Shown here: positions 21,657-32,817 of the stretch, in pieces | Position numbering within the stretch: position 1 is the first letter of the stretch | Layout: each line of letters starts with the position of its first letter | DNA from: Amborella trichopoda | Taxonomy: Eukaryota; Streptophyta; Magnoliopsida; Amborellales; Amborellaceae | Assembly: GCF_000471905.2 (NCBI RefSeq) | Contig: NW_006499364.1 | Location: 4,124,475 to 4,188,474, forward strand | Length of the DNA stretch: 64,000 nt | Direction: 5' to 3' | The notes under the pieces: model-generated | Told to the model about the DNA's origin: nothing | What the model saw: only the letters and a program-made list of their open reading frames with translations | Databases searched by the model: none | Made by a program: the position numbers and the translations under genes

Positions 21657-22504
21657 CTCAGATTTGGAGTTGGCTATTTAGAAAGATGGTGTTTTTTTGT
21701 GCTACTTGGTAATCATATGAACATTTTTTAATCACCTTAGTTTGGAAGGTTTCCTCAAAAATGGGAGTGTGTTATGGTAGATCTGTAGGGCAGCAGTGCT
21801 TTGGTAAACATGCTTGGAGCGGAATAGAAGAATATTTGAAAATCAAGTTTTAGAAGTTCAATTGGTGGACAGAAAAATTATGAATACTATATGGATTTGG
21901 TTTTCATTTACCAATGAAGATTTTGGATCTTCTACGGTAGATTTGGAGGTTAATCTCTCTAATTTGATTTTTCAAAGAATTATTTTAGAGAGACCAAAAG
22001 GTCGATGAATGCCGCCCTTGATAGGAAGTTTGAAGATAAATTTTAATGTAAGCTCGTTTGGAAATCCCAGTCCCCTTCAGGTTTTGGGGGCATTTTACGG
22101 GATTATGCAAGTGCAATAGTATTTTGTTATGCAGGCGCAAGCGATATATTGACAGTCAATGAAGTAGAGATGGAAGATTTGGAGCAAGGTTTAAAGTTGT
22201 TGGTCCACAAACAATTACACCTTCCTTGTTTGGTAGAGGGAGATTCTCTTAATGTTAATAACTATTGTAGCCAGATTTCACATCCCCCTTCGCATTTGAG
22301 GAGGAAGATGATAAGGATCATGAAATTTAATTCGCAATTACAAATCTCCTTTCAGCATGTGTATCAAGAAGCTAATTCAAGATGGCTTGGCTGAGAATGG
22401 GGTGGAATTGTCTTCCTTTCATGTTTTTAATGTCTTGCTGTCCTAACTACGTAATTCCTTGATTGTTCAACAAAATATGTAACCTTGTCAAAAAAAAAAA
22501 AAAA

Positions 22505-24299
22505 GGTTGACGGTATAATTTGCTTGCTACCCAAAAATGTGTTAGGAAATATATTTATGATATTATGACTCCATATCAGAGAAATAAATCAGGGAACTAA
22601 CAAAAAGGAACAAATTCGCCCTTAAGTTTTATATTATGGAAACAATAAGGGTTTTTACTTATATACTGGATACGTGAGGAGTTCTAGGAACTTCAAATTC
22701 TTGTTACAGTTTATATCAACTCTCTATATGGGGTTGAAAACTCTTGATTCGAGTCTTGAAGCTCACATATTCACAGTTCTAAAAGAAATATATACAAACA
22801 AATGGAGAATATCAATACCAAGGGGTAAATGGGGGCCCATATACCTCTATAGATTCGTCTCTCTCTCTCTCTCTCTTTAATGATCTTTACATCACAAACA
22901 AAGAATGAAACTATTGGGGGCCTATCTCTTAATTGTCAGTGTAATAAATATGTCGTGTCACCCTGTTGTCTCTCCCTCTCTCTCTTTATCATGCACAAAG
23001 ATGGGAAATGCATAGGGGCATGTAAGGATTAAGTGATTTGCCTTCTTAGTCCCTTAACAGTAGGTTTAAATGGACTTTCTAAAGTAAGCAAGATGAAGGT
23101 TGATGAATCATATCCAAATCATTGACTATATCCAATTATCTCTCATGATTTGATTTGAAATGATTAGCTCATATTCTTGTTTGAATTTGAAAATACCTTC
23201 AGGTAACTTTAATGATAATTTTTGTCCTTGTTTGTTCTCGATCTTGTCTTAATGCTTGAATTTGAGTGTGTAACTACCAAGATTCATCGTAATATTCTAT
23301 GAGAAATTAAGGAAAGTATTTATTTCTAAGATGTCATTTTCCAGTCTGCAAAATACTTTTGTTACGCTCTCTGATGACAAGTCCTTTCATCATGAAATTT
23401 GTAGATTGATAGAAAACTCAAATATGAACACAATGGTTTAAACCTCATCTTAAGTGGATCATAGACGAGGGAGATATGGCTCGTTGAAGTGAACCCATTA
23501 TATTGCAGATTGAGATAACAAAATTAAGAATTATGAGAGTAGTTACTCTCACCACAAGGAAATAGACTCTAGGAGTATGATATTTTGTTGAGGAGACTAT
23601 GACACACATCTCCACCAGATTTGGGCTCACAAATCTCCATATATTGAGAGAAATCATGCAGAGGAAGCAAGCATTTGCACAGTTTTTATGGCTACTGTTG
23701 TGAAGTTTGTCACTCTCGTATGAGAGATCCATAGGATGCCACACTTATGTGGCTAGTAGGGCATTGAGTCAGAAACCCATTAGTCCTAGTCCCATGAGAA
23801 AACTCCTTATAGATTAGAAGAAATCTCAAAATTAGTGACTAGAGGTCATCCTGGTTATCTGTCTAGTAGATGATATATAAGGATTTGGTTGGCAACGAAT
23901 ATGGGTGAGGGGCTAAGCAATCTCCAAATGACTTTAAACTTTAGAATAAGAATTATTATGCCTCAAATATAATTTCCCAAGAGTTTCAGACCAATCCACA
24001 GAATATCATGTTTGAGGCCGTCAGTCAAGGCATATTGTGGCCACCCACGAATTATGGATGATGAGCCAAATGATGTCCAACTTGTATGATTCTTGGGCTA
24101 AAGGCATATAAGGCCTCATTGAATATATGTACAAGGGAATACCTCAATGTTATCATTGCACAATAGTTTGGATTCCTCATTATTTCTGACATTTTTTAAA
24201 CAGATTATTATGGAAATGCCCTACCTGGATGTCCATAAGACAATGACAGCAAGAGTAGGAGACTAATATAGAGAGACTCATACCTAGGATTCCTAAGCC
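22505..24299. other. Unassigned DNA
   Basis: CT microsatellites lie at 22859-22878 and around 22970-22988. The remainder has no ORF with a nameable domain and no paired LTR in the window. The 23450-24100 part reads like old LTR or untranslated retroelement DNA, but no terminus was fixed. Confidence 0.4.
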
Positions 24300-26290
24300 C
24301 TCTCCCAATGCAGACGGTCTACATCAGTGTGGTGGTTGGTGTTGAAGAATTCGAACACCTGCGGACGTGCTTTAGCTTAGCCCTTAGATAGGTAACCTCA
24401 ATATGAACAACATCTTGCTCAACCTATGTCATCCTCTATTGCCTAGTGAGCTCCTCACAAGATACTGGAGTAGCCGCATCTTTGTCAGCTCCTCACAATA
24501 ATCTGGAGTAGCCCCTTCACTAGATCGAGCTTCCTTCAATGGTAGGCAATATCCTGCCCATGGCTCTACAGGTATACTACCTCGCTCGAGAGGGATTGAT
24601 ACCTCTCCTTTTATTCTGCATTGGGTGCATCTCGAGGGGTGAGTTCAACCCTCGTCAAGCCTCCCACTAAGCAACCAAAGGCGTTATGTTTGTCTCATGA
24701 TCCTCTAGGTCCTGTGTCAAATGCAAGGAGGCTCCCATGATGAAGTAAAGATGAAATGAGATGGAATGACCCTCTCAAGTCGATGTATCTCGACTATCTC
24801 CAAGCTAATGAGAGGACCCTCAACAGGAAGGCCCTTAAAGAATCAAAGTACAAACGAGGGAGGGGCTTATCCTTCATCGGACACCAAATAATGTGAAAGG
24901 AAAAGAAAACCAGACTTAAAGCCAGAATTCTATCAGCTTAATCCAACCTAAAATAAACAAGGGATTATAAGAAAGCTACTCACCTCCTGATCCTGCAAGA
25001 TATCCAAGAATAGTGTGTAGAAAGAGTGCGAGTGTACATTGTCTTTCTCCCAAACCCTAAAGGCCCACCCGTGGATATGAAGAAACTGAGGTGCCAAAGT
25101 TGTGGGGGTAGGGTGTTCGAGATAGCTATGTTCTCTCAAGCCCATACTTATATACCAAAGGTAAATGTCCAAACTTATCTTTAAAGGACTTGGAGATCTA
25201 CCAAAGAGCGAGGAAAAGGGAAGAAGAAGAATACCTTAAGAAAGACTAAGCAGCCGCCTACAGTATGCACTCAGTCCAGGGACACATGCCTCAGACTATG
25301 AAAGAGGTTCCATAAGATGGCTGGTCCCCAAGCTATCCTCTCCAGTAGTGCTAAATCTCGAATGGTCCAAATGACTTGGTGCCTGGTCTGCCCCATGGAC
25401 ATATTCGTAAACAAAAAGGAGTCGTAAATCCAAAGATGGTCTTGAAGAATGTACATCATTCAAACAAATAAAGGAAAATAAAAATCTTAGACACTATTCC
25501 TTTTTGGTCTTCTGACCAGCCTCCTTCTCTTTATTAGTTGCAATCTATTCCATGAATAAATCCACCTGAGCTTTTGCCTCTTTCATGCTAATCCAAAGTC
25601 GAATCTCAAAGACCTTTAACTTCTTGAGATAGGAAATGGAAGAAGCTGACTCTTTGCTGCCTTCAGAATGGGCGAAGATGAAGACTCACCCCTTTTATGA
25701 GTACTATCTCAGACGAGTCGACGAGGGCGAGCCCTATTCCACCAAGATTCATAATTAGCAGAATAGGAGGGCTTCTCAACACTAACCATGACATCCTTCT
25801 TTGAATCACTCTTGCATTTCCATTAAAGAGTCGCCAAGCCAAGCAGTTTCTTGGAAGTATGCCTCCATGGATAAATTAAGCGATAGTCAATAGGCCCAAG
25901 AAAGAAAACAAAAGTCTATGCAACCTGAATTAGCAAACAACTCAATGAGGAAAGTAGCCATTTATAGAGGGTGGCAAGTCAAGAAGAGGCAAGATTGCAC
26001 CAGCCTAGGTAAAGATACAGAAGAGTCCTCCAAACCAGGAAAAATTCAGGTGAATTGTTGTAACGTCTCCAAGACCTTCCGATAATTGGCAACATCTTTA
26101 AAATGGGAAGAATCGCCCACATAAGCCAAACTACGAGCGTCAATAGCTCTAATTCGATAAGGATGGGAGTAACAATAGGGATTTGCTCACTAGCCCAAAC
26201 TTGCAAGACAATAGATTTAAGATCAAAACAACGAAAATCAGAAAATAGAGGCAAGAAGGCCTCCATACCACGATTTTCAGCACATGAGGG
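24300..26290 (-). pseudogene. Decayed antisense ORF, possibly plant-mobile-domain type, 3' part of a Tat element
   Basis: On the minus strand several open blocks in changing frames lie head to tail: 26293-25979, then a block with YESWWNRARPRR near 25745, a Lys-rich coiled-coil-like block (SISYLKKLKVFEIRL, KEAKAQVDLF) near 25640-25520, 25459-25271 with AWGPAILWNLFHSLR, and 25172-24948 with LHIHGWAFRVWEKDN. The Trp-rich 'WG.A.L..L...LR' pattern resembles PMD proteins. The block ends 40 bp before an LTR start, the same layout as the firmer PMD gene at 50.7-54.4 kb. Stops and frameshifts are frequent. Identity is tentative; it could be another extra ORF of the retroelement. Confidence 0.35.
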
Positions 26291-27642
26291 CAATAAAATC
26301 CATTGTAGTTCTCGACATAGAAATGTGACTATTTGAAGACATTTTCAGCACCATGGGTCCCCGATGGGGAATAAAAGAGGGATGACTGGCAATAAAGCCT
26401 GACAAATAGTGAAAATTTTAACAGTCTCAGAATAGCTTTAGAACAGATCAATATCTTTATAATGACTCCTAAAGGTCTCCTACTAAGTTTCGTCACATTT
26501 TGACAGGTCTAAGGCAGTGCAGACGAAAAAACTGTTTCGGCAGAATCAACCTCTAGCACCATGAAACAGACCCCTATAACTGGAACCCTAATTTCAGAGT
26601 ATAAGATGGCCATGAGACTACTGCCATTGGATCCGCCACAGTTGAAAACCCTTAGGAGTCAAATTTCAGCTTAAACAAGCACTCCAATAAGAAGTTATAG
26701 GCAAAAGATTGAAATAGGAGGAGCCGCATACTATTCCCGTGTGGCCATCCTGCAACTAAAACTCCATTAAAGCACAGTCACAAATAGTGAACTTACGATG
26801 TCAATTTCTCCCTCATCCGAGATCGGACCGTGCTCAAACTTGTTGGAGTGCGTTCATCTTGTCGAGACGAGCTTTTTGATATGTGTCAGGTCCCCGTGAT
26901 GATGTCCATGCAAAGAGAAAAACTAGAGAGAAGATCATGATTCAAAGTCGCACGTTGCAAAAAATCAGTAGGACATCCACTCACTCAAACATCCAAATCA
27001 CAGCACTCGAGAGCCCGATCAATGCGAGACCAGTTGCATTGTATGCGTTAGATCCATGGCTATCGCTTGTCCGAACCCCGCGCGTGATGAATGGTTGGAT
27101 TTCGCACAAGATAGCGCTGAAGTCACTACAGATTCTGGCAGTCGGAATCCCAAATTCCGGCCAAAAGTTCAAGATTGTCAAATCTTCGTTCAGGCACCAA
27201 ATCACGTCCCGTTTGTTGTAACGCGATCGTGGTGACATGCTCAGTGCAATTCGACAAAGAAATCATAGAAAAACATCGACATGAAGATGCACTATCAATG
27301 AAAAGTTTTCCAGATCTATGTGAATTTCAAGTTATGCGATCATGCCTTTAAAGTGTGATTCATGGCTTAAAATTGATATCAAAATGATCGTTATGCCGAT
27401 CCCTACACGATGGAAATCATCTTTTGTTCATTTGGATGTCGGATCATCAGTGGATCGTCTGAGAAAAATCAAGAACGTCCGAAGGTCTCAACAATGATTG
27501 CTTTGGAATTTCTCCAATTGTTAGGAAGGGGCAAATCATTCATTTTTCACCCATTTTCCATTTTTTTTTTAATTCAAAGAAATTGTAATTATCTTCAATT
27601 ATATAAAAAATTAGTTGTCCACCCATGTTCGGATGCCCATGC

Positions 27643-27652
27643 TATATATATA
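27643..27652 (+). promoter_or_regulatory. Candidate LTR TATA box
   Basis: TATATATATA follows 'cccatgc' about 90 bp before a GA microsatellite. The equivalent position in the LTR at 44603-46723 has TATATATA at 45190, also upstream of a GA tract. Conservation of the arrangement supports a U3 promoter. Confidence 0.45.
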
Positions 27653-27779
27653 CATGTAATGCTCATTGTAAAGAACCCTCCTTTTGATTAATAATTTTTT
27701 TTTTTCAAGAGCAAGAGTTGGGTCACGTTTCTTCTTTGGAGAGAGAGAGAGAGAGAGAGGAGAGAAGTAAGTTAGAGCC

Positions 27780-28563
27780 NNNNNNNNNNNNNNNNNNNNN
27801 NNNNNNNNNNNNNNNNNNNNNNNNNNNNNNNNNNNNNNNNNNNNNNNNNNNNNNNNNNNNNNNNNNNNNNNNNNNNNNNNNNNNNNNNNNNNNNNNNNNN
27901 NNNNNNNNNNNNNNNNNNNNNNNNNNNNNNNNNNNNNNNNNNNNNNNNNNNNNNNNNNNNNNNNNNNNNNNNNNNNNNNNNNNNNNNNNNNNNNNNNNNN
28001 NNNNNNNNNNNNNNNNNNNNNNNNNNNNNNNNNNNNNNNNNNNNNNNNNNNNNNNNNNNNNNNNNNNNNNNNNNNNNNNNNNNNNNNNNNNNNNNNNNNN
28101 NNNNNNNNNNNNNNNNNNNNNNNNNNNNNNNNNNNNNNNNNNNNNNNNNNNNNNNNNNNNNNNNNNNNNNNNNNNNNNNNNNNNNNNNNNNNNNNNNNNN
28201 NNNNNNNNNNNNNNNNNNNNNNNNNNNNNNNNNNNNNNNNNNNNNNNNNNNNNNNNNNNNNNNNNNNNNNNNNNNNNNNNNNNNNNNNNNNNNNNNNNNN
28301 NNNNNNNNNNNNNNNNNNNNNNNNNNNNNNNNNNNNNNNNNNNNNNNNNNNNNNNNNNNNNNNNNNNNNNNNNNNNNNNNNNNNNNNNNNNNNNNNNNNN
28401 NNNNNNNNNNNNNNNNNNNNNNNNNNNNNNNNNNNNNNNNNNNNNNNNNNNNNNNNNNNNNNNNNNNNNNNNNNNNNNNNNNNNNNNNNNNNNNNNNNNN
28501 NNNNNNNNNNNNNNNNNNNNNNNNNNNNNNNNNNNNNNNNNNNNNNNNNNNNNNNNNNNNNNN
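27780..28563. other. Assembly gap (784 N) inside the LTR
   Basis: Both flanks carry nearly the same ~55 bases: 'acgtttcttctttgg', a GA run, 'ggagaga', then 'gttagagcc' on the left and 'gtttagagcg' on the right. Open frames reported across it are meaningless. Confidence 0.99.
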
Positions 28564-29160
28564 CGTACGTTTCTTCTTTGGTAGAGAGAGAGAGAGAGAG
28601 AGGAGAGAGAAAGTTTAGAGCGGTACCCCTCCTATCTTTAAGGTATTTTCTCTCTCTTCCCTTCTTCTCTCTCTTTGGTTCTCTTTTTCTCTCTTCTTCT
28701 CTTTCTTCTTCTTTGTCTATCTTCTTCTTCTCTACTGAGTCTTTATCAGAGGCTATGCACGGCAGTGGCAGTGTCGTGCATGCCTCTTTCTTTCTGTTTT
28801 GTCTTTCTCTTCTTTCCCTATTCTCTCTTCCCCCTCATGTGTTTTCGTCGGTCGTGCAGGGCAATGGCAGCGCCATGCATGAGCTTCTTTCCCCCTCTCT
28901 TCGTTCATCTCTTTCCCTCAACATAGTTCACGCACGACGTTAGTCATTGTTGTGCATAACACCGTCTGAAGGAGCATAAGGTGAGCTGGGCCACGCTCAA
29001 GCAGCGGGTCGGGCTCTTGTTTTGGTTCTGGGATTCATATCTCTCACGACGATGCATTGCCGACGGCGGACTATCTCTCTTTCTTATCATGGGTTGTAGA
29101 CAGCGCTGCTCATCGCCGTTCGCAGGCGTGTCTTTGGCATCCTACGCAAGCACAGACAGA

Positions 29161-29480
29161 GATGCCTATTGCCACCCGTGGGGGTCTTGCTCGTGCTTCG
29201 CGTCTATCGCAGACGGCGAATCCTATCGCTGCTTGTGGGGATCTCACCTGTTCTTTGCGTCTTTCATAAATGGCGATGCCTATCGCTGCCTGCGGGGGTC
29301 TCACCCGTGCTTCACACCTATTGCAGATGGAGATGCCTATCGCCGCCGGCAAGGGTGTCACCAGTTTTTCGCGCCTATCGCAGACGGCAATGCTTATCGC
29401 CGCTCGTGGGACTTACCTATACTTCGCACTTAGCGCAGACGGCAATACCTATCGCCTGTCGCGAAGGATTGAGGTGATGC
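29161..29480 (+). repeat. 57-bp GC-rich minisatellite in the LTR
   Basis: Units begin at 29161, 29218, 29275, 29332 and 29389, with a shorter one at 29443. Each has a 'g-cgatgcctatcgc' core and a 'gggtctcaccc' block. 57 is divisible by three, so 19-residue repeats appear in several frames without implying a protein. Related 'gacggcgatacctatcgccg' motifs occur at 45885 in the other LTR. Confidence 0.9.
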
Positions 29481-30360
29481 TTACTGCCGTCCACAGGCCT
29501 CTCTTTTGTGCTCTGTGCCTATCGCAGACAGCGATACCTATCGCCTCTCACAAAGGGTCGTTGCTGCCTTCCCATGTCGCAGATGGCGACACCTATCGCC
29601 TCCCGCGAAGAGTTGTTGTTGCCTTCCCATGTCACCGACGGCAATGGCCAATGTCGTCTGTAGTTCACTGCTCACCCTTCCGCCCCGAACAGTAGTGTCT
29701 AGCGCCGTTTAGGGGCCACGACACTGTTACTCTACGGCTGTGGACGGCGTTGCCTGACGCCACCGTGACCATCTTTCTCCTTCATCTCGTGTTTTCTCTC
29801 CACTCTCTTTTCTTATCTTTTCTTATCTTTTCTTTCATTCTCGCTTAACTAAAGGATAGACTCAGTATAGTACTGTCATGGCGGTCTGACTGTCGAGTAG
29901 TATTGCTGTCGTGCTGGTCCAGAATACCATGCCCGTCTTGCTGCCACACCAGATTAGGACATTCATGTCGGCCTTGGTTTCAAGTAGTATTACTGTCGTG
30001 CCTGTCAGAGTTACCATGCCCGTATTGCTACTACTCCGAGTCGATCACTATTCTAGTTTAGCTATCATGCTAGTCTCCTCCCCTTGTCAAGTCCTCTTCT
30101 TTGTTCTCCTCTTATTTAAACCCTCTTCCTCACCACCCTAACTTTTCAGCTTCTCTACCATTTGAATGTGCACATCCGTGTACGTTCACCCCAAGACAAG
30201 GGTAGATCTCTCGGCCCACTTGTCTTGCAAATTAACTATGTTAGTGCTGTGCAGAAAACAAAGAGATTACATGTCAGGCGAGGTGATTCCGAACCAGCTG
30301 AAGCAGCTGGGAGGCTTTTCATCATGATCTAAGAGGGCGGCCGCGTGAGTCAGCCCGAGT

Positions 30361-30429
30361 AAGTCACGGACCCTGGTGAGGTTAAGTCACGGACCCTGGT
30401 GAGGTTAAGTCACGGACCCTGGTGAGGTT
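30361..30429 (+). repeat. 23-bp triplet repeat upstream of the primer-binding site
   Basis: 'aagtcacggaccctggtgag' plus 'gtt' occurs at 30361, 30384 and 30407. The matching LTR at 60880 has a single unit, so this is a local expansion. Confidence 0.95.
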
Positions 30430-30586
30430 GGTCCCCACCTCACGAATAAAATTGCTTTCTCACCAGTTGGGCACCTGCCCTTGTTTTGTGAACAAGGTTC
30501 CTGAGAGAGCAATCTCAGCTCCTTGGTCTTCTGAACCGGAGACATGTGTCACCCGATCATCTAGATTTAGGTGGCGAGATCTAGTT

Positions 30587-30604
30587 TGGTGACTCCACTG
30601 GGAC
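30587..30604 (+). other. Primer-binding site, Tat/Ogre type
   Basis: TGGTGACTCCACTGGGAC. The same site recurs at 46727 and 61068 with one or two changes. The TGG start is complementary to a tRNA CCA end. Ogre/Tat elements are known to prime with a tRNA-Arg-type site of similar sequence. Confidence 0.8.
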
Positions 30605-31474
30605 TTCCTACCCCTTTGTCGGTTCACTCTTGCTTGATGGGCATCACCTTTTACTTTCTGCACTGCATTCCATGGCATATAAGTTGTCCAACTCGTTCAT
30701 CTGAGTTGGGGATTTTCTCATCCTTGCACTCGTGATCGTCCTGGGGAAGCGAGTTTCTCAAGGCTCGTTCCCTACACTCCTCTTAAGTCAGAACTCACAG
30801 TCCGGGTCCCAGGTTCTTTCCTGGATTGGTGCGAGAAGGGACTTGAAGGTCCCTAACTCCCCACTTTCCAGTCCTGGTGGGCCCTCCACCAAGGCCCTTC
30901 GCATTGGTAGCACGTTTGCTACCACCCACAGCATGCACCCTACTACTGGCAAGTCGCTTTCCTGTCACATTGCTAAGGTACGCCGAAAAGCTGCCCTATC
31001 CACGTTAGTGAAAGGCAAGAAGGTTGCCATCTCTCCTGAGGCCGCAAGGCCAACCCCCATACTCGTTCGCCACCTCGAACCTCTATGCGTAGAAGCTCGA
31101 CACACAGAGGTGGAGATCCTGGGAGCTCCACCTCTTGCACACACCGAAAGGCTCGTGGTCCGTCCACTTGAGCCACACCTCGGGGCAACTTTCATGCTAC
31201 CTTGAGCTCGCGTCCAAGGCTAGGGCTTCTCGGGCTGAACCCTGCATGCGCCATGCATTTGCATCCCACAGCTCGGGGCAGCGCCAGTTCTGTGCTAGCT
31301 CGAGCACACGGGGGCTGTCCACTTTGTCCTCCCTCTTAGCACACACGGCTTCACCCTGTGAGAGATAAACTCCTACCTAGTCCCTCACAGACACAAGCTC
31401 ATAGGTCTCAGCCTGCTTAAGTTGAACCAGCAGATCGAGCCCGAGCTGACCCTCAAGTCACCCGGATGATAGCC
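30605..31474 (+). mobile_element. Tat element leader, internal region otherwise deleted
   Basis: The open frame 30732-31205 (157 codons) shares a leader motif with 46994-47323 and 61283-61606: SQVLSWIGARRDLKVP near its start and THSMHPTTGKSL in the middle (THSMHSATNKSL at 61283). The leader stops at 'caagtcacccggatgatagcc' and an LTR start follows at 31475. Gag, pro and pol have been lost, probably by deletion. Confidence 0.65.
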
Positions 31475-32817
31475 TGTTTGAAGACATTTTTCAGCACCAT
31501 GGTCCCTGATGCGGAATAAAGAGGAAGTCTATCAATAAAGCCTGACATACAGTGGAATTCTCGATAGTCTCATAATTGCCCCAGAATAGGTCAGACTCTT
31601 CTTAAGAACTTCAAAAGGCCATCTGCATAGTTTTGTCGCAATCCGACATGTTTAAGGCAGTGTAGACAAAGTAACAAATTTCAAAAAAATCAGTCTAGCA
31701 CCCTGAAATAGACCTGTTAACTAGAACTCTATTTTTGGTGTGTCAAATTGCTGTGGGACCATTGCCATTGCATCTGGCACGATTGAAAACCTCTAGGGGT
31801 AGAATTTCAGCTTAAACGAACACTCAAAGAATAAGTTATTGGCAAAAAATCGAAACAGGAGGAGCCGCACACTATTCCCGTGTGGCCACCCTACAACCAA
31901 ACTCCATAAAGCACAGTCTCAAGTAGTGAATTTCGGGGGACATATCTCATTTGTCCCGAATCAGATTGTGCTCAAATTTTGTGAGCATGTTTGTCTCGTT
32001 AAGACGAGCGTTTTGATATATGGCACGCCCCATGACGACACTTAAACAAGGAGAAAAGCTAAAGAGAAGTTGCTGATCTGTGAAGAGAGATGGAGAAATC
32101 AGCAGCGACACGCCTCCCTCGAGCAGCCTAATTATGACGCTCGCGTATCAGATTGACATGAGACCAGTTCCATCATGTGCATAAGGTCTAGGGTTACCTT
32201 TGGTCCGAACCTCATACATGATGAACTGTAGAATTTTGCACATGAAGCCAATAAAGTGATTGTAAATTCCGTCATCGAAATTCTGGATTCCGGCCAACAT
32301 TCCAAAGTTGCGAAATCTTCGTTCGAGCATGAAATCGAGCTGCGTTCGTTGCTACACAATCGTGACGGCATGTTCAGTGTGATCCAGTGAAGAAATCATG
32401 GATAAACATCAAGGAACGAGCACACTATCGATTCAAAGGTTTCAAGATTCATCCAAATTTCAAGTCACATGATCGTGGCTTAAAAACATGATTCATGGCT
32501 TGAAGTTGGTATCAAATCGATCGCCATGTCGAGACCTTCAAGAAAAAAATCATATTTTGATCAAAAGGACATTAGAGCAAGTCCGGATCAGTCATAGAAG
32601 ATCACGCAAGTTCTAAGGCAGCAGCATGGACTGTTATGGAATTCCATCTATTATTGGGCAGGGGCAAAATAGTCATTTTGCACCCATTTTTAGAATTTTT
32701 TTTAATTCAATTAAATTGTAATCATCATCAATTTAGGTAGTTTTTTGATGTACACCCATGTTTGGACCTAATTCTAAATAAACACGTAAAACCTAATTGT
32801 AAAAAAGCTAATTGGCG
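31475..32817 (+). mobile_element. Truncated Tat LTR
   Basis: It starts TGTTTGAAGACATTTTTCAG and parallels 26330-27640 (blocks 'attgccattgcatctggc', 'ggaggagccgcacactattc', 'cccatgtttgga'). It breaks off before the TATA box position and is joined at 32818 to a pol fragment. Confidence 0.8.

Larger units (their letters stand above)
20190..22504 (+). pseudogene. 5'-truncated L1-type LINE (non-LTR retrotransposon) with poly-A tail
   Basis: L1-type LINEs encode an ORF2 with endonuclease, reverse transcriptase, zf-RVT and often RNase H. Only the C-terminal half is present. FPIKYLGLPISYKK near 20335 is the hallmark after the RT palm. LGRATLIKASLSNLPVYQMS (about 20455) and 'FLWGS..EFWKKYHLVSWDRV' (about 20570) follow. 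Next come WRVGDGNRITFF, then a zf-RVT-like region ending 'DHLFLHC', then an RNase H remnant with VEGDS (22245) and HVYQEANS (22357). Stops and frameshifts occur throughout (for example tga at 20583). Two internal tandem duplications disrupt it further. An A-run at 22490-22504 is the tail. Confidence 0.88.
26330..30583 (+). mobile_element. Tat-lineage 5' LTR (about 4.25 kb including a gap)
   Basis: It starts TATTTGAAGACATTTTCAGC, matching TGTTTGAAGACATTTTTCAG at 31475 with the canonical TG mutated to TA, and ends just before a primer-binding site at 30587. Shared LTR blocks include 'gccattggatccg...gaaaaccct' near 26622 and 'ggaggagccgcatactattc' near 26721. The 3' third is unusually GC-rich and carries a 57-bp array. 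A 784-N gap lies inside. Confidence 0.75.

Noticed and set aside
27718-28584. 288-codon frame spanning the 784-N gap, with similar frames at 45225-45794 and 59014-59867
   Set aside because: Frames made of N are not evidence of coding sequence.
28981-29695. Three overlapping plus-strand frames with 19-residue repeats
   Set aside because: By-product of the 57-bp LTR array; all frames are open and none shows a domain.
30732-31205. 157-codon frame as a host gene
   Set aside because: Its homologues at 46994 and 61283 sit at the same distance after primer-binding sites, so it belongs to the retroelement leader.
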